In this document: piece by piece, positions 22,291 through 33,553 of the stretch
Layout of the letters: the number at the start of each line of letters is the position of its first letter
Position numbering within the stretch: the first letter of the stretch is position 1
NCBI GenBank assembly: GCA_950022295.1
Contig: OX465596.1
Span: 127,080,501 to 127,144,500 of the forward strand
Length of the DNA: 64,000 bases
Direction: 5' to 3'
Source: Bromus sterilis
Lineage: Eukaryota > Streptophyta > Magnoliopsida > Poales > Poaceae
Made by a program: the position numbers and the translations under genes
The notes under the pieces: model-generated
Seen by the model: the letters and a program-made list of their open reading frames with translations, nothing else
What the model was told of the DNA's origin: nothing
Database searches by the model: none

Positions 22291-22469
22291 TCTGGCATTT
22301 TTTCCCCTCTTCCATTTCCTTTTTAATTTTTTTTTCGAACAACGACCGATACAATTTATATAATGTATATTTAACAGCGGTAATATATAATTTGACCGAT
22401 CGATAACGCGGTTAAAGTGCAAGTATACAAAATAGATACATATAAAGATTACAACACACATATAGTTTC

Positions 22470-25400
22470 TCAGCGTCGAAGACGTTTCTTAGTGATTAGT
22501 TTCTTTCCTATTTTGTTCGTTTCCGAATAATTTAGGCCCTCGTTGTGACTTTTCCTTTTCCATGGAGTACGATCTTTCATAGGTAATGTAGTCTTCATTC
22601 TTATTTTGACATATGCTTCATCGTCGTCGTCATCTTCCCTCATCGGGTTGCCGTACTGGTCATAGTCTTCTATGTTGGCGACTCCATCCATTCCGACGAT
22701 GTTTCTTTTTCCTCTCCTCACGACAACACGGCTGGGATTGATCGGGTCGGTTATGTAGAAACATTGTGTCACGTGCTTAGCGTGTATCCAAGGCTCATTT
22801 TTGGCTATGACGTTCACGGTAGCGCTCTTGGTGTCGGGTATAGACATAGTAGTGAAATACCGGTTTTCTCTTTCGACATTCTTAGCCCATCTGACACGGA
22901 ACATCGTCGCATTGTGTAGTCCAGAGTAGTTAAGCTCCCAGATCTCTTCGACCCTTCCATAATATCTTTCAGTTGAGCCGTTGTCGTCAGTCATGCATTC
23001 TATCGTCACCCCCGAGTTCTGGAAATCACTTTTCATATCTCTGGCCTCCGTATAGAACGTGTATCCATTTATATCGTATGCCTGATAGGTGAGGAAGTTG
23101 ACAGCAGGGCCATGTGCTAAGGCGTATATGAGCAATGCGTCTGTAGACCCCTCTTCCGGGGGATTGGCAAGAACATGCTCTTTGAACCAAGGAAAGAAAG
23201 TGGAGTTGTGCTCTCTAGTAACTTCGGCGTCCGTCTTGCGTAGGCCCTGGTCATGGTACTTCTTGGCGATGGTTTCTTTGTGCAGTGTCACGAAAGGGTC
23301 TACCACGTCAAGATGTTGTAGCACTACTAAGTTTGCCCTGTCAAAGTCATTGCGTCGATCCGAGTGGTCGACATGCAGTTCCCTCCGACCGTTGGTGTGA
23401 CCTTCTCCTCCGAGCCTCCCATGGTTCTTGTTAACGGCAAACCAACAACAGGGACGTCGTCATCTCCGTTGCTTCGATAATTCTCGCAGAACGAGATGCA
23501 CTCTTGTGTCAGATAGCCCTGTACGATGCTTACATCTGGTTGGGACATGTTACGAACGAATCCTTTGATGACCCCATTCATCCTCTCGAACGGCATCATG
23601 TTGTGCAGGTATGACGGGCCAAGGTCGATGATGTCGTCCACAATGTGGACACACAGATGCACCATGACGTCAAAGAACAAGGGCGGGAAGTACATCTCGA
23701 GCTCACATAGTATGACAACAATCTCTTCCTGTAGCCTTGTGAGCTGCTTCGAACTGATCGACTTTCGAGAGATAACATCGAAAAAATTACAGAAACCAGT
23801 AAGCGTGTCACGGACGTGCTTGTCCATTATCCCTCTAAGGGCAACCGGTAGTATCTGCGTCATCATCACGTGACAGTCATGAGACTTCATCCCGCTGAAC
23901 CTTTTTTTCTGCATGTCTAGATATCTGCTTATTTTCCCACAGTAACCGGAACTAACTTTTATTCCGGTAAGACACTTGAAAAATTGATCGATCTCCTTCG
24001 TATTGAAGGTGAAGCAAGAAGGGGGGCAATATTTCTCTTCCTTCTTCTTTACTTTTTTGCCCCGCCTGCTGTCCACCGCCTCTGTCTCCGTCTCTGTCTA
24101 GGCCGTTTTACAGGGCATGTGGAGATCTGCCCTTATTTCCAAATCTTCCAAGTCTCTTCTTTCCTTCGGCCCATCCTTGGTCTTCTCCGGCATGTTCATC
24201 AGTGTGCCAAGCAAACTCTCGAGAACATTCTTCGTGATATGCATTTGATCAAGACAATGAGGTGTATCGAGTTTGGGCCAGTACTCCAAGTCCCAGAAAA
24301 CAGACCTTGTTTTCCATACCTTCAGGAGCGGCTCTGGTTTTTTCATCTTTCCAGGCGCGGGGCACTCTTTCCAGTTTTTCAGCAACTCATCAATTTCGGC
24401 GCCGCTCCTCTTACGTGGAGGTCCTCGATGCTCAGCCTCACCATTGAATAGATCTCCACGGTTTCTCCACGGGTCATTCTTCTCGAGCCATCTTCGATGC
24501 CCCATGTACACTATTTTCGCAGACCCACCATCTTTCGTTAGCTGCTGAGACGTTGTATCATCCATGCACCTCGTGCATCCGCAATATCCATGGCACACCT
24601 GGCCTGATACATATCCGTAACCGAGATAATCGTGCACCGTCGTCAGCACTGCGGCTTTCATATAGAAATATTCTTTTTCGAAAGCGTCCCATGTCTTGAC
24701 TGGTGATTTCCATAACATTTCTAGCTCCTCTTTCAATAGCTCGAGATATATATTAATATTATTTCCCGGTTGTTTCGGCCCTTGAATCAGAATGCTCATG
24801 TGTATGTACTTTGTCTTCATGCACTTCCACGGGGGAAGGTTGTACACCCATACAAACATGGGCCATGTGCTATGGTTGGTGTTCTTCTTGCCAAACGGAT
24901 TCATGCCATCTGAACTCACGCCAAGCATGACGTTCCTTGGATCAAGATGAAATCCATATTCGGTGTTCAACGCTCTCCACTGGCTTCCATCCACAGGGTG
25001 TCTCATCTTCGGATCATCTCCATCATCGGGCACCTTCCTGACCGCGTGCCACCGCATGAGCTCAGCTTCCTTAGGATCTACGAAATAACGCTGCAGACGA
25101 GGAATGATCGGAAAGTACCATACAACTTTTTGAGGAGATTTCTTTCCGGCCTTCTTGTATCTATCAGCATTGCACACCGGACAACTGGTTTTTTCTGCGT
25201 TCTCGTTCCGATAAATGATGCAATCGTTGATGCATGCATGGTATCTAATGTGCGGCAGATCAAGAGGGCACACAATCTTCTTGGCCTCATCGATACTAGT
25301 AGGACAAAGGTTCCCCGGGGGAAGAACTGTCTTGTTTAGATACTTGAGATGATCATCGAGGCTTTTGTCGCTCCATTTGTTTTTAGCCTTCATCTTTAGA

Positions 25401-25966
25401 AGTTCGAGCGTGAAACTCAAGCGGGTCACCTCAGGAGCGCAACCATCATACAATGGAGTCTTCGAGTCTACCTCCAGTTGCTCCAACATGGCCTCCTCTC
25501 TAGAACCAGCTCTGTCGCTAGTCGTCTTCTTGCGAAGCAGGTCTCGAACATGAGGGTCCCGCACTATTGTATTTAGTAGCGATGAAGGATCCGTCATGTC
25601 CGCAACTTCTCCGTCATGTTCGGTCTGATCTTCTCCGCCATTACCATGTGCGGCCTATTCTCCGCCGTCATTTCCAGCGCCCTCTTCGTCTTCGGATCCA
25701 TCAATCATCTCTTCATCCGCTGACATGGGGTTATTGGTTGCACCGTCGATATCGTCATCATCATCTTCAGTTATCCATCGAGTATAGCCATCCATGAAAC
25801 TATATCTAAGCAGGTGCGCCTTCAAACGTCCACCCTTAAAGGGGTCCAGCCAGACGCCTTCTTTGCATTTTCGACAAGGACATAAAATCTCCTTTTCATT
25901 TTTTTCAACCATGTCGTCCACTGCGGATCGCAAGTATCTATCCACCATCCTTCCACAGACCTTCAT
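22470..25966 (-). pseudogene. CACTA-2 tnp2-type transposase, nearly intact
   Basis: About 1,165 codons from ATG 25,966 to the stop near 22,470, the usual family length. The transposase-associated domain comes first (CPCRKCKE near residue 30, MDGYTRWITED near 60). Then the Tnp2 core: HACINDCIIYRNE and TSCPVCNADRYKK (about residues 245-275), GVSSDGMNPFG near 24,908, CLDQMHITKNV near 24,245, MKSHDCHVMMTQ near 23,875. DUF4218 (MMPFERMNGVIKGFVRN near 23,590) and DUF4216 (YYGRVEEIWELNYSG near 22,950; FRVRWAKNV) follow, then a basic tail (KKLITKKRLRR). Defects: in-frame TAG at 25,655-25,657 and 24,098-24,100, and one missing base at about 23,437 (AACGGCAAACC). It would excise and reinsert the element by binding its ends in the nucleus; this copy is inactive as read. 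Confidence 0.95.
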
Positions 25967-26032
25967 GGTCGCCTATGAGTTATACAAACAAAAGATTATA
26001 ACGACATGCATATGCATATCAAAGTCATACAA

Positions 26033-26133
26033 AAATTCGGCATAACCTTCCTAAAAATAGGACATATAGAGTTTGCCCGAAATTCGCCGAAACGGAAGTA
26101 AATCGACATTTCGGCAAAACATAGGCAAACTCT
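26033..26133 (-). promoter_or_regulatory. Conserved stem-loop module upstream of the CACTA-2 transposase
   Basis: ATTCGGCATAACCTTCCTAA is followed by a hairpin: AGAGTTTGCC at 26,068-26,077 pairs with GGCAAACTCT at 26,124-26,133, and GCCGAAA pairs with TTTCGGC inside. The loop holds ACGGAAGTAAATCGACA. It lies 65-165 bases before the start codon. Confidence 0.7.
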
Positions 26134-26150
26134 CATATCACACACCCATA

Positions 26151-26258
26151 CACACACACACACAAATATTTTCATTGATGCAAAGCACAATTTTTTACTC
26201 ACATCTCATGCATCCACGTACCTAGCTAGCTAGTAATTAATTAAGAGAGAGAGAGAGA
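26151..26258. repeat. Microsatellites (CA)n and (GA)n
   Basis: (CA)7 at 26,151-26,164 and (GA)7-8 at 26,244-26,258 lie in the 5' leader region of the CACTA-2 transposase. Confidence 0.9.
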
Positions 26259-26564
26259 AAGTATATACCTTTTGTTAAAATATCACACTTGGGAGAAGCT
26301 TGCACTAGCTAGTGAGGGAAAGGAGACAAAGGTGAGAAAGAGAGATAGCTAGATGCATTTATGCATGATATGTGGTGGTGGAGGAGGAGAAAATTAGAAG
26401 GAAAGAGAGAGATATTGCATTAATGAAGATGGTGTGTAGTGCATTAATGGAGATGGTGTAATGCATTAATGGAGATGGACAAGAGGTAGGAGAAGGAATG
26501 AGGAAGAAGCAAGTGAGGGAGAGAGAGGAGGGGGGAGGGGGATGGTTGGTGGAAAAGGTGGCTG
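26259..26564 (-). other. Non-coding 5' leader region of the CACTA-2 transposase
   Basis: Purine-rich with repeated AATGGAGATGGTG / GCATTAATG phrases (26,410-26,480). No reading frame is supported. It likely holds the promoter of the transposase, but no strong TATA box is seen. Confidence 0.4.
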
Positions 26565-26835
26565 CTGCGCATTACCAGTAGCGCCTGTACCGCTACGGCG
26601 CTACTGGTAAAGATAGTAGTAGCGGGCTTTCCAGGGGGGCACTGCAACTAAAACTTGTCATCTGGGTTTGGTGGGGACCACCTTTACCAGTAGCGGGTCT
26701 GCATATGAGGCGCTACTGATACAGGCATATCAATAGCGCGCGTCCATATAGCGCGCTACTGCTAATTAGCAGTAGCGCCTGTCTTTAAAGGGCGCTACTG
26801 TTAAGCCTCTACCTATAAGCTTTTCACTAGTAGTG
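26565..26835 (-). repeat. 5' terminus and subterminal repeats of CACTA-2
   Basis: The terminus is CACTACTAGTGAAAAGCTTA on the minus strand at 26,835. Inward are about eight units of the type CAGTAGCGCC / GGCGCTACTG. The right flank TCACACTACAG resumes LTR sequence. Confidence 0.9.
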
Positions 26836-28909
26836 TCACACTACAGTAATCACCTACAGTAATAACTTTAACTGTTGCCAAGTCACTCTGGTTAGCATGG
26901 ATGATCACCCTTGATGATAGTGATCCAGATTCAGCCCAAATAAAAAAATTCCAAATCTAAGTGAAAATAATACATTGCTAAAAAATTGTACAATCAATTT
27001 TGCTAAATCCCTAAAAGTCAGTGGGCAATGTTAAACCAACCTTGGGCATTTATTATAACACTATAATATTTTAAATAATTCAAAAAGTAGCCTAAAAAGT
27101 CCATTTTACTAAATTAATATTTAAATATAATACTAAGTGATTTTATTTAAAGTCCAAACTTGTTGTAGCACTTGTGTGGGTTACAACACTAATATTGGAA
27201 CATGTCCCATGTTTTACAAAAATGAAGAAACAAGTAAATAAATTACAAAAAAGAAAATAAATAGAGCAGAAAAGAAAAAGAAACAAAAAAAGGAACTCTA
27301 AACCTCTCCTACGGCGAGGCCCACCCCGGCTGGCCAGGCCCATCCCACCCCCACCCAACTCCTTCCATGTACACTGGGCGCCGTGGATGCCTTCCACGCC
27401 GGCCACGGCAGCGGCCGTCGCCGTGGCGGCCATCCATGGTCGCCGGTGAGCATATAAGACGCGCCCTGCGCCCCTCTCCCACACCCGAACCCTAGCACGC
27501 CCCCTTTCCCTCGCGCCGCCTCCCTCTCGCGCCATCCTTTCTCTGGTCATGCTCGCCAGGCACAGCCGTCGCCACCAGCGAAGCCACGACGCGGCCAACG
27601 GCGACGGAAGGCCTCACCACCTTGTCCAGTCGCCTCCCCGGCCTCTCCCTCGACTCCCCGGCCACTCCTCCGTCCCCGATGTCCACCGCACGCCACAAAT
27701 CGGGTCGCTCCCCTCCGCCACGGACGACACGCCTCGCCGGGAAATACGTCGCCGTCTAAGTCTCCCAGGTCCACACGAGCCCTCCCCGAGCATCAATGTG
27801 AGATGCCGCCCTGTTTGCTGCATTTCTCTTTCGATTTTTCCGCCCCTGTCGTAGTTTGCACCGGAGCCACGCTCCGGCCGCCACCATGGTGACGGTCACC
27901 GCTACACTGGAGCTTCCCGGTGACGTCGAGGTGCCCCAGCGTGTGCGCGGGTGCGTGGGCTTCTATCTGGTGCACCCTCGACGCCAAGACATTTCCCCAG
28001 TCGCGTGGATCGCCGCCTCTCGTGGCCACCAGCGGCAAGTCGCCATTCTGGCCATGCCCCATGTGGTATGACCAGTGGGGTGTACCCCCTGACAAGTGGG
28101 CCCCGGGCCAGATGTAATTTGGTGTTAATTCCCTTTTAACTCCCACTAATAAAATTGTTAAATAAAAAGTTGTGTCCATGACTCCTGGGCCCCACCCACT
28201 GTTTGGTTAAATAGGTAATTTTAGTAATACTTAGGTGTATGACATGTGGGACCCCACTGTCAGTTAATTAAATAAATGAAAATGTAATATATGCAGAGAA
28301 TGACAAGTGGGCCCATGTGCTAAATTTAATAAATAAAATGATTTGTATATACATGTGTATGACATGTGGGACCCACTGTTCAGTAGGACACACATGTTAG
28401 TTGACCAGTCAACATACACTATTTTGGATAATGTTATTTATTTAATAAAAGAAATTCCAGAAATTGATTTAAATGATTTAAAACTTTATATTTGAATATC
28501 TTTTAAACCGTAAGTCGGATGAAAATAATTTATACATGAAAGATGATCAGAAAAATACAACGAACCGAGATACGCTACCCGTATACCCACCGCACACCTC
28601 TAACATACCGAACATGGAACATTTCCCCTCCGGCTCATTTTTCTGTCAGACGACCGGAGCCGGTAAAACTTTCCGGATGAAAATGTTCTGTATATGAAAG
28701 TTGTTCAGAATGGATCAACGAGCACGGATACGCTAACCACATGTCTGTCGGATGTCTCTAACACTGCAGACATGGAACCTTCCCCCTCCAGATCATCTGT
28801 TCGGTAATCAACCGGTACTGATGAGTCATCCCCAGATAAATTACCGCTCCGCCTAAAAATACTTATTATTGCTGTGTATTTATTGTTTCTCTCCCCTTAT
28901 CTCTGATAG

Positions 28910-28990
28910 ACCTCGACACTGCCACCGACGACATCGTTCCCGAGTACGACTACTATGTCTACAATCCTACCCCTACCGTCGAGCTTCCAG
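28910..28990 (+). other. Exon-like acidic segment inside the long LTR
   Basis: A pyrimidine-rich acceptor (CTCCCCTTATCTCTGATAG) precedes 81 bases reading DLDTATDDIVPEYDYYVYNP and on to VELP, followed by G|GCAAGC, which fits a GC-type splice donor. A comparable acidic segment is in the solo LTR at 39,193-39,258. This suggests that a spliced transcript once ran through these LTRs; inference only. Confidence 0.4.
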
Positions 28991-29859
28991 GCAAGCAGAG
29001 CCATTTTCCTTCCCCAGATATCGCCTACCTTTTCAGTACTTTTCTTGCACTAGGCATTGCTGCTACTGCTATTATGTTACAATCCTATTCAATTGCATAA
29101 CATGTCTTTGTCGCCCCTTGATGTACCTTCCTTTATCCTATGCTGCCTATATACCTATATTTTATATTCAGTAGTGAACCCTCCGCATTGTTAGTCAACT
29201 AGGATTAGATAGCGGGTCGTGATCACTCTAGGGAGTGACACGGACACAAAATATTATAACTACAACAGGTACGGATCAATGCAGACGCCCTAGGGAACCT
29301 ACAACGGCGAGACTCTGCCGAGTCGCTTCGAGTTTGAATTACGAGTGGATGGACTCGTATTTCACTCTCGTTGGCTAAGTAGCTTAGTATCACCGGGATG
29401 ATACGAGGTTTACCTCTTTAGTTCATTCCCCTGATGTCTCTTTCGAACCTCTTCAAGTCTACCATCGAGGGTGATTCCTCCTAGTTTCACTTGATGGTAG
29501 GGACTCGAATCAACTGGTGTCCTTAAAGGTAAGGAGTCGGGTGAACCAACGGTGCTCGCGCAGGGATTGTATCGGGACGGCAGGATAGGCGGATACCATC
29601 GTGGGCCTGGTCCTTGCTCGTTGGCCGTGAGAAACACTGTAGTACGAAAGTCGAGCTCTTCCAAGAGCACACGCGAGATAAGGTAAGGAGACGGTTCACC
29701 TTGTTGGTAACCGCAAGAGTTGGTGGGACGACAGGGCAGGCACCAATGTACTGGTGGTCCTGGCTGCTGTCGTTGTCCACGACTCACTCAGATAAGGGGC
29801 AATGATAACTGTTGTCCCGACAGCTAATAATAAAATGACTAATGGGTTCGGTGGATGAC

Positions 29860-30769
29860 TGATACGCGAGAGATGATAATTGCTTCTCGCCCTTCGTTGG
29901 TTACCCCAAGCGTAAGGTGAGATGCGGCGTAGCGTCAAGTTTCCCTTGATGAAGATACCAAGGTTGAGAGTGTCGACCAGTAGGACTCCAAAGATAATAA
30001 GTAGGTGGTGAAGTGAACAATGGCGCTGTGCACAACTCAGGGTTGCTTACTTCACCTAGACCTGCACATAGACTCAGCATAGCAAAAGCCGAAGGATTAC
30101 ATATGTGCCTCGATCATGTAGGGCAGCTCACGAGGTGTAAACCATGATGAACAAAGAGGGGAGGAGAACATTACATAGCTACTGATCACGGATCCCATGG
30201 TCCAAAGGAAACTACTCACGGCACATCTTGGAAGCGTCCATGGTGGAGGGGAAGCTCCCGGAGGTCGATCCTCCCTCCGGCGGGGTGCCGGGAAGAGTCC
30301 TGCTGGTGCTCCCGATCTTGGAAGAGCGGCGGCGGCGGAACAGAGGCGAGATCGCGGAAAAGGGTTCTGTCCTCGGAAGTTTCACGTCATGGGAGATATT
30401 TAGGCGAAGGGGGCAGCCAGGGGGACCACCAGGGGTCCAGGCGCCCCCTGGCGCGCCCAAGGCCTAGGCCGCGCCAGCTAGGCGCCTTGGGCCCTTGCGG
30501 GTCCCACCTGGTCCCCCTTCGGGACTCCGGAAGGTTCCTTCACGCTAATTTTTTATGTGATTTTTCCCGAATATTTTGAGCACTTTTAATATGGGGGAAA
30601 AGTGAAATAGAAAAATAGCAGAAAACAGAAACTGGCACTGGGGTGTATTGAGTTAATAGGTTAGTCCAAATATGATCAAAAGTGTATGAAAGTGTATGTA
30701 GATCATAGTAATATCACACAAAACATGCATGGAGCAAGCAGAAATTATCGATACGTTTGGGACGTATCA
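29860..30769 (-). mobile_element. Solo LTR, short variant of the Athila-type LTR, TSD atgac
   Basis: On the minus strand it starts TGATACGTCCCAAACGTATC at 30,769 and ends CGCGTATCA at 29,860. The five-base duplication atgac is at 29,855-29,859 and 30,770-30,774. It is 910 bp, against about 1.6 kb for related LTRs in E1 and E2, because the middle-to-3' part differs. The promoter-proximal GC-rich segment (30,230-30,500) is shared. No interior is present, so recombination between two LTRs probably removed it. Confidence 0.88.
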
Positions 30770-30808
30770 ATGACTTCAGTAGCCTTTTGGCTTGTACGAA
30801 CTATCTCC

Positions 30809-31991
30809 ACGTGGGATTACGGTGTGGGCCCTCCGTGTTGTGGTCTCATTTGAAAGCTCTGAAAGACATCCAGTTCAGCATTGCGTCACGGTCGGATCGC
30901 GCCGGTGGCGCTGGAATTCACCGTCCTCGCAATGACCCGGAGAGCGAGGGGTGATAGGCCCATGACCCCCTTGCCCTTAGGGCTGTAGACCGGCGGGGAC
31001 CTCTCTGATGAGTCGTAGGATGGGCCTCGGTGTGTCGGATAGACTCGGTGGGGTGTTCCCTAACAAGGTGTACGCCACCCTGGAGATCCGAGCGTGTAGT
31101 ATGACACCAGTGCGCCCCTGCAGGGAAGATTAATTTATTTGAATAGCCGTGTCCACGGTAATAGGACGCTTTATGCTGAAGCCAGAGCCTACTACTACAA
31201 ACTATTAGTATTAAACTATTGGTTCCGGTTTCTCTTCCTCGCAGGGAAGTCGAGGAGGGGATCTCGGAGGCATTTTTAATTGTTATATAATAACAACTTA
31301 CTATTATACAATGTTGCAGCAACTTCTGTTGCATTGTTACTTTATGCTTTATATGAACTGTTGGCTATTTTCTTCTCATGATGCAAGACTCGTCGGAAGA
31401 TGCTAGTCTTCGATAGGCCTATTTTCTCTTCCTTATTTTGGATTTCTACCATTCAATCCACTATATATAGCCTCCCCTTTCCATTTGATACAAATGCATA
31501 AATTCTTAGTAGCGGACGTAAGACTCACGGGTATGCTAGATACTCACCCTTGCTTTATTTCCCCCTTTTTGTTTTTCCTGATCGGCCGCTGCAGTCGACG
31601 TTGGAGCCCAGGAGAAGGAGATCCCCGATGCCGACCACCACAACGTGAAGATCCCAGATGCCTTCTACGACGTCGAGTTCCCCGTTGACCAGGAGTTGTT
31701 CGGAGGTTCCCAGGCTGGAGGCCTTGCCTTTTCGATCGTTGTTGTTTTTATGCTAGCCTTCTTAAGAAAAAACTTGTATCCTTGTGTCTATACTCAGATA
31801 CTATTGCTTCCGCTAACTTTGTGCTCTCGAGCTATTGTATTCGATCCCTCGTGGCCCCTGGCTTGTATTAAACAACTTGTATTATTTTATTTGTAGAGTT
31901 GTGGTGTGATATCTCGCCGTGAGTCCCTGATCTCCATCGTGTACCTTGCGTGAATGATTACTGTACACGGTCCGATTTTGGGGGCGTCACA
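30809..31991 (+). repeat. 3' part of the long-LTR element's 3' LTR
   Basis: It matches 13,070-14,245. After acceptor GCCGCTGCAG (31,594) an open segment reads VDVGAQEKEIPDADHHNVKI and on, open to 31,896, while the 5' LTR copy stops early. It ends GGGGGCGTCACA. Confidence 0.8.
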
Positions 31992-33553
31992 TACGTCCCA
32001 AACGTATTTATAATTTCTGCTTTCTCCATGCATGTTTTGTGTGATATTGCTATGTTTTACATACACTTTCATACACTTTTGATCATATTTGGACTAACCT
32101 ATTAACTCAGTGCACCTCAGTGCATGTTCCTGTTTTCTTCTGTTTTTTCTATTTCAGGTTTCCCCCATATTAAAAATGCCCCAAAAATTCCGGAAAAATA
32201 CAATAAAAATCGGCGTACCGGAATCACCTAGGAGGGTCAAGAGGGGATCCACCTGGGCCCCAGGCGCCCTACCAGCGCGCCCTAGGGTGGGGTCGTGCCA
32301 AGGGGGCACCTGGACCCCTGGTGGCCCCCCTAGCTTCCCCCCTTCGCCTATATATTCTCCGTCACAGGAAACCTTGAAGATAGACCCCTTTTTCGTGATC
32401 TCGCCTCTGTTTCGCCGCCGCCACGCTTCCAAGATCGGGAGCGCCAGCAGACATCTTCCCGGCACCCTGCCGGAGGGTGGATCTACCTCCGGAAGCTTCT
32501 CCTCCACCATGGAAACTTCCCGGATGATCCGTGAGTAGTCTACCTTGGACCATGGGTCGATGATCGGTATCTATGTGATGTTCTCCTCCCCTCTTTGTTC
32601 TTCATGGATTATACCTTGTGATCTGCCCTACATGATCAAGGCACATATGTAATTCTTTCTGCTGTTGCTATGTTGAGTTTTCTGGGATCTGATGGATTAT
32701 GAGACTATGTTCAGATTGTGATTGAGTAATATATTTGGTTCTTATCTTTTATATATTATTTTCTTGAGTAGTTATTGCATGTTCTCTGTTGTTTTTTATT
32801 GCTTTGGCCAACTAGTAGGTAGTGACTCAAAGAGGGAACGTTATGCTCGATTGTGGGTAATGCCCCCTGATGATTAGCTTGAGTGACAGAAACATGAGTC
32901 TAGGGGATGTGATGTTTCCACAACGGGGAAAACAACGGTGCTTGTAACCGCGGTTGCAAGGATTGTTTACTTTACGCAAACTTCTTTTAATGTAGTTGTA
33001 TGTTGCTTTGGGTTTACACTTTGGGTGGGGCTCGCAACTTAATACCATCGAGATGTTCTGGATAGATATCTCAAGGTGGATGATTAGTAGTAGATGCAGT
33101 TGGATTTCTGTCTACTTATTTTGGCGTACTGCCCATGCTTTTGAGCCTCTTCCTTTCTTTGTAGCATAGTTAGCATTGCGGTGCGTTTTTAATCCTGTCA
33201 ATTGCCCAGTTGTGATTTGTTTACATCGCATAGCAGTTTTATCGTCTTTTGGGGGAGAGACATCACCAGTGAACATCATGGGACCCCGGTCCATATTCTC
33301 ATCACTGTTTACACGCTCAATTATTCCCTGCATTTACTTTCTAGTCGCAGTCACTATTATCCTTTATCCCTTGTGTTTGATCCTTTATAAACAATAAGGC
33401 CGGAGAGATTGACACCTCTCTGAAGTTTATTGGGAGCAAAGTTAGTTGTTCTTTGTGCGGGTTCGCGTCAATTGCACCATTGACACCTACTTGTAGCTTT
33501 CGGAGTCCTACGGGAGACAAACCCTATCATCTACATTAGGGCAAATTTTCTGT
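31992..33553 (+). mobile_element. Partial Athila-type LTR, cut at both ends by later insertions
   Basis: It starts TACGTCCCAAACG, lacking only TGA, because the long-LTR element went in after the third base. It ends at GCAAATTTTCTGT, about 90 bases before the normal LTR end, where E1 begins. It contains the usual LTR landmarks: GC-rich leader (32,220-32,520) with CTATATATT near 32,347, and GGGACCCCGGTCCATATTC near 33,280. The rest should lie outside the window on both sides. Confidence 0.75.

Larger units (their letters stand above)
15837..26835 (-). mobile_element. CACTA-2, Jorge-like CACTA transposon with one terminus missing
   Basis: On the minus strand it begins at 26,835 with CACTACTAGTGAAAAGC and AGCAGTAGCGCGC-type subterminal repeats. 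It carries a nearly intact tnp2 transposase (22,470-25,966), an internal repeat array (22,022-22,290), a second gene (16,805-20,508, leader from about 22,010) and a small reading frame (16,258-16,512), and ends in a subterminal array at 15,837-15,980. The expected CACTA terminus is absent at the left: LTR sequence TGTAAGACCCTAG runs straight into GGGCGCGCTACTGC. The repeat type resembles the Triticeae Jorge family, from memory. Confidence 0.88.
13070..31991 (+). mobile_element. Long-LTR retrotransposon without coding interior (LARD-like)
   Basis: The two LTR 3' ends (…TTTTGGGGGCGTCACA at 14,245 and 31,991) match over about 1.17 kb. A Met-type primer-binding site TGGTATCAGAGC follows the first LTR at 14,249-14,260, and GTGGGGGAGAAT precedes the second LTR, which starts TGTAAGACCC at 15,824. 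The interior is only about 1.58 kb and encodes nothing recognisable, so the element must have relied on proteins from a relative. Removing nested insertions gives an LTR of about 4.25 kb. The first 3 kb of the 5' LTR lie left of CACTA-1, outside the window. The two LTR copies differ at roughly one base in twelve over the first 190 compared bases, by eye, mainly transitions, so the insertion is old. Confidence 0.85.
15824..31991 (+). repeat. 3' LTR of the long-LTR element, in three pieces
   Basis: The pieces are 15,824-15,836, 26,836-29,859 and 30,770-31,991. The gaps are CACTA-2 and a solo LTR (29,860-30,769; one copy of TSD atgac is at 29,855-29,859 and the other at 30,770-30,774). The middle piece has a GC-rich block (27,300-27,850) with CATATAAG at about 27,450 as a possible TATA box. 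After the LTR the bases TACGT begin, which would be the element's TSD inside an Athila-type LTR start (TGA/TACGT). Confidence 0.8.

Noticed and set aside
22470..25966. Stop-codon recoding or readthrough at the in-frame TAG codons
   Set aside because: No conserved context follows the TAGs, and frameshifts and other stops in the same element point to ordinary decay.
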